Assembly (NCBI GenBank): GCA_937907485.1
Contig: CALESR010000164.1
Location: forward strand, 1-8,697
Origin: an uncultured Paracoccaceae bacterium
GTDB lineage: Bacteria; Pseudomonadota; Alphaproteobacteria; Rhodobacterales; Rhodobacteraceae
Direction: 5' to 3'
DNA: 8,697 nucleotides
Part shown: positions 1 through 6,368 of the stretch, in pieces
Numbering within the stretch: position 1 is the first letter of the stretch
Layout: each line of letters opens with the position of its first letter
Program-made: the position numbers and the translations under genes
Notes under the pieces: generated by a model
Database searches by the model: none
What the model saw: the letters and a program-made list of their open reading frames with translations, nothing else
Told to the model about the DNA's origin: nothing

Positions 1-101
1 CCTTTGGACACTGACATTACCGTCTTCGCGGCTAACGGCGGCGGCGGCTGCCGCTGTCCACCCCCCCGGAACGGCTGCGCCGCCGTAAAGGCCTGCCCAA
101 C
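1..101. other. Non-coding region downstream of the PAP2-like gene
   Basis: No credible gene is seen. It contains GGC repeats and a run of seven C residues. A 9-bp inverted repeat (35-43 with 78-86) encloses 34 bases and lacks a T-run, so it is a poor terminator candidate. Confidence 0.35.
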
Positions 102-980
102 TCATGCCTTGCCCCCGGCCGCCGTGACGCTTCCCAACTCGCGTTTGCAGCGCCTGACTTCGTCGCTCCAGCCTTTCAGCGATACAGAGGCCAATGCTTG
201 GGCGATCTGCATGCCCAGATCCTCGCCCGCCGCGGTATCGCTGGCGAAATGCACGCCGGCCAGTTCGCGGTTGGTGCCGATGCGATGCGCCAAGTCACGC
301 AGATAGGGCACGCGGGGGTCGCTTTGGCTCAAAACGGCGGCCAGCAACTCGGCCACGCAGGTTGCCTGCGTCGCGTGGTTCGAGGGATACGACGGATGCG
401 CCGGGGTTGGGATCATCGGCAGGATTCCAGGCCAGACCTGCGCCGGGCGCGGGCGCATCTGTTCCAGTTTGCGTTGCATGCCGATGATGCCCGCGACCTG
501 CACCGCCATCGAGATCAGCCGATAGGTCGCCGGGTGCCGCTGCGGGGTTAACGACAGCACGATGTGAAAGGCATGCACGAACGAGCCGGACTGCGCCTCG
601 ATCTCGGCACCATACAGGCCGATCGCCGCAGGACGCCCATTGAGTGCGCGGGCGAGGTCGATCGCGATGTCGGCGACCGATTGGTTCTTTGGCCAGCTGG
701 CAACCTTGAATTTGCCCAGCGGACCCAGAGCCTTCAGCACATCGGGCAGCTTCGCCAGCGCCCAGAGGTCAGGGTGGATGTCGGCGGCATCATAAGCCTC
801 GGGTGACAGCGGCTGAAAACCCTGCGGCGAGGCCAGCGGCAGTGTCGAACCTGTCACCGCGCCAGCACCGGGGCCGGAAGGGGCGGCAGAATTGCCGTGG
901 CTGTTGCCGTGCGAATTGCCATGCGAGTTGCCGTGAGAATTGCCGTGGCTGTTGCCGTGGGTTGATCCGGGAATGGTCAA
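102..980 (-). CDS. PAP2 / vanadium-haloperoxidase-fold protein with N-terminal HGNS repeats
   Basis: A 292-residue protein of the PAP2 (type 2 phosphatidic acid phosphatase / vanadium-dependent haloperoxidase) superfamily, whose members bind phosphate or vanadate and act as acid phosphatases or haloperoxidases. The three-part signature is present in order: K171-x6-R178-P179, then P199-S-N-H202 (the usual motif is PSGH), then R238-x5-H244-x3-D248 (usually SR; here N237 precedes R238). H202 and H244 would be the catalytic histidines. I see no strongly hydrophobic membrane segment and no signal peptide, so it looks soluble. Residues 8-31 are six tandem HGNS units, followed by a Gly/Ala/Pro-rich linker to about residue 55. 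The start is TTG at 980: a perfect AGGAGG lies five bases upstream, an in-frame stop lies a few codons further up, and no ATG or GTG lies between. It sits 69 bp downstream of the regulator gene and may share its transcript. Family assignment is firm; phosphatase versus peroxidase activity is undecided. Confidence 0.88.
   Translation of the reverse strand: MTIPGSTHGNSHGNSHGNSHGNSHGNSHGNSAAPSGPGAGAVTGSTLPLASPQGFQPLSPEAYDAADIHPDLWALAKLPDVLKALGPLGKFKVASWPKNQSVADIAIDLARALNGRPAAIGLYGAEIEAQSGSFVHAFHIVLSLTPQRHPATYRLISMAVQVAGIIGMQRKLEQMRPRPAQVWPGILPMIPTPAHPSYPSNHATQATCVAELLAAVLSQSDPRVPYLRDLAHRIGTNRELAGVHFASDTAAGEDLGMQIAQALASVSLKGWSDEVRRCKRELGSVTAAGGKA
888..959 (-). repeat. Six tandem 12-bp units encoding His-Gly-Asn-Ser
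   Basis: Six in-frame 12-bp units follow directly after the seventh codon of the PAP2-like gene, each translating to HGNS. Read on the coding strand, the Asn codon alternates AAC/AAT along the array. Units 1-2 are identical to units 5-6 (a 24-bp repeat), while units 3-4 differ at synonymous positions (TCG for Ser, one CAT for His). The pattern suggests expansion by slippage or unequal exchange with the protein sequence held constant. A regular His every four residues could bind metal, but this is inference. Confidence 0.95.
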
Positions 981-1049
981 GCTATCCTCCTGTTGTTGCC
1001 GGTTTCACTTTGCCAACGGGGCGTGAGTCTGCCGTGAAGGCGACGTCAG
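981..1049. other. Short gap between regulator and PAP2-like gene
   Basis: Apart from the Shine-Dalgarno for the TTG start, this 69-bp stretch shows nothing I can name. On the minus strand TTGGCA occurs near 1010-1016, but no -10-like element follows at a suitable distance, and no hairpin with a T-run follows the regulator stop. Co-transcription with the regulator is the simplest view. Confidence 0.4.
986..991 (-). promoter_or_regulatory. Ribosome binding site deciding a TTG start
   Basis: On the minus strand this is AGGAGG, a full match to the Shine-Dalgarno core, with the five-base spacer ATAGC before TTG at 980. It is the main reason for accepting TTG as the start of the PAP2-like gene. 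Confidence 0.85.
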
Positions 1050-3008
1050 TCAGCGCGCCAGCCCTGCCGCCAGCAACCGCTCGCCAAACCGGGCGCGCGC
1101 GTCTGGGTCGCGCAGACCGTGGCGGGGCAGGAAGGTGGCGACGGAAAAGTCAGGCTCTTGGCGCCGATGCGCCTCGACCAGCGGGGCGGCTTCGGCGTGA
1201 CGGCCCGCTGCGACCAGCGACGCGATGGTCATGCGCAGGTTCGAGCCATAGTCGGGCGCGCGGGCAAAGCATGACAGGCCCTGCTCAGCCGCGGCGTCAT
1301 ACTCTTCGGCGCAATAGAGCGCGATGCCGAGGAAGTGCTGGTTGCGAAACAGGAACGGGTCCAGAGGCGAGAGGTCGATCGCCTTTCGCGCATAGCCCAC
1401 GGCACGCCCGGCATGGCCATTGAAGGCCAGCGTCGGCGTCGACCAGACAAGGGTTTCGGAATCATTGGGCCGCAGCGTCAGCGCAGTTTCGATCAGCTTC
1501 AGTGCGCCGTTCTGATCCTGCGCAAAACTGACGCGGCAATGCCCCCAGAGCGCCATCGCCCGCCCGTCGCCGGGTGACAAGGTGATTGCGCGGGTCAGAT
1601 GACGCTGCACCGCCTCGCGCTCGTCTTCGGGGCGCTGGCCCCAACCCTGCCAGAACCGAAGCAGATGCCATTCGCCCAGCAAGGCATGGGCTGGGGCGAA
1701 CAGTGGCGCCTGCGTGACGGCCTGACCGAGCAACTCTCCCGCTGTATTGAACGAGGAACGGTCCAGCCGAAAGATCAGATCCTTGGCGCGCAGCACCAGA
1801 TGATAGGGCTCCTGTGCCTCGGTTGGGACATCTGCGGCAAGGCGCAATTCGGCAATATCGACGCTGGGCATGACAACGCTGGCGATGGTCTCGGCCAGAC
1901 TGGCGCGGATGTCGAACAGGGCCGGGGCAGCGACGCGATAGGTTCCCGCCCAAACCACATGAGCGTTGGCGGTCTCGACCAGCTGCACCGAAACCGCCGC
2001 TTGACCGTCGTGTTGCAGCACGCTGCCCGACACGACGTATTTCGCCTGCAACTCGGCCCGCAACCGCGACAGATCCGGCGCTTGTCCCAGATAACGCCGC
2101 ATCGTGTTCGAGGAGATCACCGCCGGGGCGCGATAGCCCGCCAGCTGACACGTGATCTGGTCCAGAAGCCCCAGCGCGACATAGGCGGGCACCGGCTCGG
2201 CGCCGAGAAACTCGAAGGGCAGCACGGCGACGGTCACCAAGGGCGCCTCGGCCCGCACCGGGCTCGCGACGGGGTGGCCCTCGGCCAGTTTGATCTGCAC
2301 CGCCAGATCCTGCGTTGCAGGCGAGGGTTCGGCATCCATTCCGGTTTGCAGCCGGTCATAGAACTCGCCGTAAAGCCGCAGCGCGGCGGCCGAATTCCCG
2401 GCCTCGATCAACGCGCGCATCAGACCGCGCAGCGCCCCTTCGTCCAGATCATCGAGCGCCATCGCGGCCCGCGCCGCACGAAGTCGGGTTTGCAAGGACC
2501 GGGCGGGATCATCATACAGCCGCGCAAGCCGCTGCGCGGCCTGGCTGACGGCCTGTTGCAGGGCGCGCGCGGCAAATCCGTCAAATCCCTCGCCGATGTC
2601 GCGCAGATCGGCCAACAGCCGGGGCAAGGCGGCAACCTGCTCGACATCGGCCTCTTGCGGCAAACCGGCATCAATACTGGCCATCATCACCTGCAGATCG
2701 GTGTCGATGGCGCCCGGCACCAGCGCGACGGCCTCGGCCGTGGCCAAAAGCAGCGGCACCTTCAGTGGATCGAGGGTCGCCCGCAGCCCGGCGATCACTT
2801 GCCGAAGCGAAGCGCGTGCCTTGTCCTCGTCGCGCTCGCCCCACAAAAGCGTGGCGAGACTGGCCCGGCTTTGAGCTTGACCCTGCGACAGCACCAGGCA
2901 GGCCAGCAACGCCCGCGCCTTGCGGCTGGCGATGTCGACAGGCCCGCCCGGACCGTCCAACCGCCAGGACGGGATCAGGGTCATTCGGAACGGGGGCTGC
3001 ACGGGCAC
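1050..3008 (-). CDS. BTAD/SARP-type transcriptional regulator with TolB-like domain and TPR repeats
   Basis: A 652-residue one-component transcriptional regulator. Residues ~10-95 form an OmpR/PhoB-like winged helix (SRKARALLACLVL, then LATLLWGERDEDKARASLRQ, as in SARP/AfsR regulators). Residues ~100-245 are a helical bacterial transcriptional activator domain (ARAAMALDDLDEGALRGLMR, then GNSAAALRLYGEF and a GMDAEPSPAT end). Residues ~257-365 resemble the TolB/FlgO N-terminal-like domain found in CadC- and adenylate-cyclase-type regulators (VAVLPFEFLG, AKYVVSGSVLQ, VWAGTYRV). Residues ~425-620 look like TPR-type helical repeats (AVTQAPLFAPAHALLGEWHL, RKAIDLSPLDPF). There is no receiver domain and no transmembrane helix, so a ligand or protein partner probably acts through the C-terminal half. 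The start is GTG at 3008, with GGAAG five bases upstream; an ATG at 2984 has no such site. It lies 128 bp downstream of the amidase on the same strand, which suggests control of the transporter/amidase operon, itself, or the PAP2-like gene. Confidence 0.85.
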   Translation of the reverse strand: MPVQPPFRMTLIPSWRLDGPGGPVDIASRKARALLACLVLSQGQAQSRASLATLLWGERDEDKARASLRQVIAGLRATLDPLKVPLLLATAEAVALVPGAIDTDLQVMMASIDAGLPQEADVEQVAALPRLLADLRDIGEGFDGFAARALQQAVSQAAQRLARLYDDPARSLQTRLRAARAAMALDDLDEGALRGLMRALIEAGNSAAALRLYGEFYDRLQTGMDAEPSPATQDLAVQIKLAEGHPVASPVRAEAPLVTVAVLPFEFLGAEPVPAYVALGLLDQITCQLAGYRAPAVISSNTMRRYLGQAPDLSRLRAELQAKYVVSGSVLQHDGQAAVSVQLVETANAHVVWAGTYRVAAPALFDIRASLAETIASVVMPSVDIAELRLAADVPTEAQEPYHLVLRAKDLIFRLDRSSFNTAGELLGQAVTQAPLFAPAHALLGEWHLLRFWQGWGQRPEDEREAVQRHLTRAITLSPGDGRAMALWGHCRVSFAQDQNGALKLIETALTLRPNDSETLVWSTPTLAFNGHAGRAVGYARKAIDLSPLDPFLFRNQHFLGIALYCAEEYDAAAEQGLSCFARAPDYGSNLRMTIASLVAAGRHAEAAPLVEAHRRQEPDFSVATFLPRHGLRDPDARARFGERLLAAGLAR

Positions 3009-3019
3009 CGGAACTTCCG
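3009..3019 (-). promoter_or_regulatory. Ribosome binding site inside a short palindrome
   Basis: On the minus strand the 11 bases read CGGAAGTTCCG, a palindrome with five-base arms around one central base, and the regulator's GTG start follows immediately. The Shine-Dalgarno-like GGAAG lies in the left arm. It could form only a very short hairpin (4 bp with a 3-base loop), or be half of an operator, or be chance. Confidence 0.4.
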
Positions 3020-3033
3020 TAACGAGACAAGGT

Positions 3034-3063
3034 CAGGGGTAAACTAACCCCGCGTCACCCCTG
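3034..3063. repeat. Inverted repeat CAGGGGT...ACCCCTG upstream of the regulator
   Basis: A perfect 7-bp inverted repeat (3034-3040 and 3057-3063) encloses 16 bases. Inside it, GGGGT (3036-3040) also pairs with ACCCC (3047-3051) across a 6-base loop, so two mutually exclusive pairings share an arm. No T-run follows on either strand, so it is not a standard intrinsic terminator. Its place 26-55 bases ahead of the regulator start fits an operator or leader hairpin; this is inference. Confidence 0.45.
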
Positions 3064-3136
3064 TCCGGCAAGACAATATTCGCAATCCGGGGTTGGTGCC
3101 TGGTGGTCAGGTGCAATCCGCTGCGTGCAAACACCG

Positions 3137-4585
3137 TCATTCGAACCCGCGAGGCGCCACAAACCCGCCAAAGGCGGCGTCCGTCGCCTCGCCCAAGGCG
3201 AAGAGGGTGTTTTCGCCAAGGGCGGGGCCAATCAACTGAACACCGGCGGGCAATCCCGCCACGCCCCCCGGCATCGGCCGCACCAGCGATGGCAGATGTG
3301 CGAAGGTGGCGATACCGGGCCAGAGCAGGTTCTTCATGTAGGGCTGCTCGACTCCGCCCACCTCCAGCACCCGCGCCATCTGCGGCACCGGGCCAAAACC
3401 GTCGCTGACCTGATGGGCAAATGCCTGCCCCATCGACACCGGCGCCAGCAGGGCATCGAAGACGGTGAACCATTGGTCCCAGGCCGCAATGACCTGCGCC
3501 TGCGCCTCGATCAGATGCGCAACCTCGGCCATGCTGGCGCGCACTGACCCGGCGATGGTCTGCACGATTGCATCATCGGGCCGGGCGGCGGCCATGGCGG
3601 CATAACCGGCCAGTTCCTGCGGTGGGCTTTCGGCGCCGATCACGGCGAACAGCAGGCGCAGATACAGCTCATCCGCCCCGACCATCGGCGCCGGCATGGT
3701 GTCCAGATACGTGACCACGGCCCCCTCGGCGGCCAGCGCGTGGGCATAGGCCTCGATCGCGGCGGCATAGGCCGGATCGACCGGATAGCCCCCCGTCCAG
3801 ACCGCGATCCGCGCGCCTTTCAGACCCTGCACGCGGGCAGGCGGCAGGTCCAGCGCCCAGCCCGGCAACCCGCCCGCCAGCAGGCCGAAGGCCAGCCGAA
3901 GGTCCGCCGTGCTGCGGGCCAGCGGCCCGCCAACCGACAGCGGCGCCGACGACAGAGCCCCCGGCCCCGGCGGCACATGGCCCCGGCACGAGATCAGGCC
4001 ATAGCTGGGCTTCAACCCCCAGACCCCGCAGTAATGCGCCGGAATGCGGATGGAACCGCCGATGTCGCTGCCCAGTTCCAGCGCCGTGAACCCCGCCGCC
4101 AGCGCCGCCGCTGCCCCGCCGGACGACCCCCCGGCACTGCGCCCCGCATCCCAGGGGTTGCGCGTCAGGCCATAAAGTGGGTTGACGCTTTGATGGTCGG
4201 CGGCGGCCAGCGGCACGTTGGTCTTGCCCCAGATCACCGCCCCCGCCGCCTTCAGCCGCGCCACGGCATCGGCGTCGCGGGTCGGGCGGTTGCCAGCCAG
4301 ATCTGGGATTCCGGCGGTGGTGGTGAAGCCCACCAGATCCCATGTCTCCTTGACCGTCATCGGCAGGCCATGCAACGCGCCGACGGGCGCGGCTGCATCC
4401 GCCGCCCGCGCCGCAGCCCGCGCGCCATCAGGGTCAGTGGCGATCACGGAATTCACCGTGCCGTCCAGCCGCGCCTGCCGCGCCATCATGTGATCGAGCA
4501 GTTCCACCGCGCCGATCCGGCGCGCGCGCAGTTCTGCCAAAGCCTCGGTCGCGGTCCAATGGTGGGGGTCGCGCATCGCCGTCAT
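3137..4585 (-). CDS. Amidase (amidase signature family)
   Basis: A 482-residue amidase-signature hydrolase, the usual length for the family, which cleaves a carboxamide to a carboxylate and ammonia or amine. The Ser-cisSer-Lys triad can be assigned: K79 in GLPMTVKETWD, cis-Ser S154 in AGGSSGG, and nucleophile S178 in GSDIGGSIR. The 24-residue gap between the two serines equals that in fatty acid amide hydrolase. There is no signal peptide, so it is cytoplasmic. The start is ATG at 4585, which overlaps the upstream permease stop as ATGA and has AGGA four bases upstream; this puts the first conserved helix (TATEALAELRARRIG) near the N-terminus. An in-frame GTG at 4618 would add 11 residues but lies inside the permease gene. 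As last gene of the import operon, it probably hydrolyses the imported compound. The exact substrate cannot be told: the family includes aliphatic, aryl and indoleacetamide hydrolases. Confidence 0.93.
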   Translation of the reverse strand: MTAMRDPHHWTATEALAELRARRIGAVELLDHMMARQARLDGTVNSVIATDPDGARAAARAADAAAPVGALHGLPMTVKETWDLVGFTTTAGIPDLAGNRPTRDADAVARLKAAGAVIWGKTNVPLAAADHQSVNPLYGLTRNPWDAGRSAGGSSGGAAAALAAGFTALELGSDIGGSIRIPAHYCGVWGLKPSYGLISCRGHVPPGPGALSSAPLSVGGPLARSTADLRLAFGLLAGGLPGWALDLPPARVQGLKGARIAVWTGGYPVDPAYAAAIEAYAHALAAEGAVVTYLDTMPAPMVGADELYLRLLFAVIGAESPPQELAGYAAMAAARPDDAIVQTIAGSVRASMAEVAHLIEAQAQVIAAWDQWFTVFDALLAPVSMGQAFAHQVSDGFGPVPQMARVLEVGGVEQPYMKNLLWPGIATFAHLPSLVRPMPGGVAGLPAGVQLIGPALGENTLFALGEATDAAFGGFVAPRGFE

Positions 4586-5517
4586 CCTTTCCTGAAAATT
4601 CCCGCCAGCGTCGGCCACAGCCCCCTCGGGCTGACCAGCAACACCGCCACCGACAGCAGGCCCATCACGATCCAGTATTGATCGCCGGAAAAGCCCGCCG
4701 CCGTCATGCCCTCGCGCAATCCGATCAGGATCGCGACGCCCAGAACCGGCCCCGCCAGTGTGCCGGTCCCGCCGATCACGGTGACGACCATCATCGCCAC
4801 GATCCAGTTGAGCTGGAACGCGTCGTTCGGCGTCACATAAAGCGTGGTGATGTAATAAAGTGCCCCGGCCCCGGCACAGCCACCGGCGGTGACGCAGAAC
4901 AGGATCAGGTGCAGCCGCTGCACATTCACCCCCGCCGCGCGCGCCGCGCCTTCGTTGTCACGCAAGGCCAGCGTTGCCAGCCCTGCCCGGGTGCGCAGGA
5001 ACACCCGCAGTGCCACCATCAGGCCGACCGCCGCCACCAGCGCGATCACGAAGACGATCTGTTCGGGGTATCCCTGAATCGACTGCCCCCCGGGCCTGAG
5101 CACCAACCCCGCCGTGCCGCGCACGAAGGGCATCTTGTAGGCGATCTGCTGCACGATCTCGGCCACCACCCACATGCCGACGGCGAAATACGCGGCCTTG
5201 AGGTGGAACATCACCATCCCCAGCGGAATCGCCGCCAGCGCCACGGCAAAGGGCACGCCGGCCAGCACCAGCCACAGGGGCAGCGTCGTGGCATTGGCGG
5301 TCAGAAACAGCGCATACACGCCGATCCCCACAAACACCTGATGCCCCAGCGAAACCTGCCCGCCATAGCCTGCCAGCAGGTTCCACATCTGCGCCATGAT
5401 AAACAGCGTCAGCACCTCGCAGGCCAGGAACAGCAGCCCGGCATCCAGCATCCGGGCACCGAGGATGCCCAGACCCAGCGCCAGCGCGACCGCTGCAAGC
5501 TCAAAGGGGCGGATCAT
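4582..5517 (-). CDS. livM: Branched-chain-amino-acid-type ABC transporter permease (LivM-like)
   Basis: A 311-residue inner-membrane permease of the HAAT (LivM) family, one half of the translocation channel. Many hydrophobic helices run from residue ~8 to ~298. Family hallmarks are visible: WNLLAGYGGQVSLGH at residues 45-59 near the second or third helix; the cytoplasmic coupling region ALRDNEGAARAAGVNV at 184-199, which contacts the ATPases; and VTVIGGTGTLAGPVLG at 245-260. The ATG start overlaps the LivH-like stop as ATGA and is preceded by a good GGGGAGG five bases upstream, the best ribosome site within this operon's internal junctions. Its stop overlaps the amidase start. The symbol denotes family only: neighbouring amidase and sequence type leave the transported compound open, and it need not be an amino acid. 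Confidence 0.92.
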   Translation of the reverse strand: MIRPFELAAVALALGLGILGARMLDAGLLFLACEVLTLFIMAQMWNLLAGYGGQVSLGHQVFVGIGVYALFLTANATTLPLWLVLAGVPFAVALAAIPLGMVMFHLKAAYFAVGMWVVAEIVQQIAYKMPFVRGTAGLVLRPGGQSIQGYPEQIVFVIALVAAVGLMVALRVFLRTRAGLATLALRDNEGAARAAGVNVQRLHLILFCVTAGGCAGAGALYYITTLYVTPNDAFQLNWIVAMMVVTVIGGTGTLAGPVLGVAILIGLREGMTAAGFSGDQYWIVMGLLSVAVLLVSPRGLWPTLAGIFRKG

Positions 5518-6368
5518 GCCAGCCTCCCCGTCAGGGCGCGGAGCACCAGCGCCAGAAAGAAGGTCAGATGCACATAGAGCATCCCGGCATTCGCATCGAA
5601 ACGCTGCGCGATGACCTGCACGAGGCCCAGAAACAACCCCGCCACCAGCACACCCCGAATGCGACCGATGCCGCCCAGCACCACCACCTCGAACGCGATC
5701 AAGAGATGCGCCACGCCCGAGAACGGCGAGACACTGGCCCGCATTGCCAGCAGCACTCCGGCCAGCGCCGCCAACCCGGCCGACAGCGCTGCCACCAGCG
5801 CATGCACCCGCGCCACCCTGATCCCCATCATCGCGGCGATATCCGGACGATCCGACACCGCCCGCACCTCGCGACCAAAGCGGGTGCGAAAGATCAGCGC
5901 GGCCAGCAGCGTGAAGGCGGCGGCGGCGATGCCCAGCGTGACCAGCGGCAGCAGGCCAAAGGACTGCCCGCCGAAGTCAACCCGCGCCTGCGCGAGGCCG
6001 CCCACGTCAAGGCCGCGCAGATTGGCGCCCAGCGTCTCCAGCAGGCCGTTTCGGATCATCACCGCCAGCCCGAAGGTGACAAGCATCGCCACCATCGGAT
6101 CGCGGAAGGCCATCGCACGCTCCACAAAGGCCGCCTGCATCAGCGCGCCCAGCAGTGCCGCCCCGGCAAAGGCCCCGGCCAGCACCAGCGGCAGGGGCAG
6201 CGCCGCCTGCCCTGCCACCAGCCCCACGGCCATGAAGGCGCCCAGCGTGATGAACTCGCCATGCGCCAGATTCACCACCCGCAGGATGCCGAAATTCAGC
6301 GCCAGCCCGGCGCCGATCAGGCCATAAAGCGCGCCCAGCGTCAGACCCTGAAACAAGACATCGATCAT
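5514..6368 (-). CDS. livH: Branched-chain-amino-acid-type ABC transporter permease (LivH-like)
   Basis: A 284-residue inner-membrane permease of the LivH family, the partner of the LivM-like protein in the channel. The N-terminus reads FQGLTLGALYGLIGAGLALN, then NLAHGEFITLGAF at residues 33-45, both typical of LivH. The coupling loop GREVRAVSDRP (165-175) is followed by MMGIRVARVHAL, and VVLGGIGRIRG (229-239) matches the conserved C-terminal glycine-rich motif. About eight hydrophobic segments can be seen. The ATG at 6368 overlaps the LivF-like stop (ATGA) and the TGA at the other end overlaps the LivM-like start, which implies translational coupling. Length is normal and no defect is seen. 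Confidence 0.93.
   Translation of the reverse strand: MIDVLFQGLTLGALYGLIGAGLALNFGILRVVNLAHGEFITLGAFMAVGLVAGQAALPLPLVLAGAFAGAALLGALMQAAFVERAMAFRDPMVAMLVTFGLAVMIRNGLLETLGANLRGLDVGGLAQARVDFGGQSFGLLPLVTLGIAAAAFTLLAALIFRTRFGREVRAVSDRPDIAAMMGIRVARVHALVAALSAGLAALAGVLLAMRASVSPFSGVAHLLIAFEVVVLGGIGRIRGVLVAGLFLGLVQVIAQRFDANAGMLYVHLTFFLALVLRALTGRLA

Larger units (their letters stand above)
3009..3136 (-). promoter_or_regulatory. Intergenic region upstream of the regulator, probable promoter/operator
   Basis: This 128-bp gap between the amidase stop and the regulator start is the longest non-coding stretch between genes here. On the minus strand TTGC occurs four times, with first bases at 3130, 3116, 3085 and 3071 (steps of 14, 31 and 14 bp). 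The outer pair reads TTGCAC both times. CGGATTGC occurs twice with a 31-bp step. An AT-rich patch (AATATTGTCTTG) lies around 3070-3080. The best sigma-70-like match I can offer is TTGCCG, 19 bases, TAGTTT, which is weak. No U-tract terminator follows the amidase gene, so read-through into the regulator is possible. Confidence 0.4.

Noticed and set aside
35..86. 9-bp inverted repeat (35-43 with 78-86) after the PAP2-like gene as a terminator
   Set aside because: 34-base loop, no T-run, and the arms are simple GGC repeats that arise easily in this composition.
4..306. 100-codon plus-strand open frame at the left edge
   Set aside because: Overlaps the 3' end of the PAP2-like gene, which carries conserved motifs on the other strand; translation is low-complexity and has no recognisable feature.
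1599..3047. 482-codon open frame on the plus strand opposite the regulator
   Set aside because: Antisense shadow in GC-rich DNA; the translation is His/Gln/Arg-rich with no recognisable domain, whereas the minus-strand frame has clear winged-helix, BTAD and TPR features.
3041..3071. Sigma-70 promoter TTGCCG-N19-TAGTTT for the regulator
   Set aside because: The spacer is too long and both hexamers are poor matches; mentioned within the intergenic entry but not claimed as a promoter.
4586..4618. Upstream GTG start at 4618 for the amidase, adding 11 residues
   Set aside because: A GAGG-like site exists, but the ATG at 4585 has an AGGA site, fits the ATGA overlap pattern of the operon, and matches where the conserved amidase N-terminus begins.
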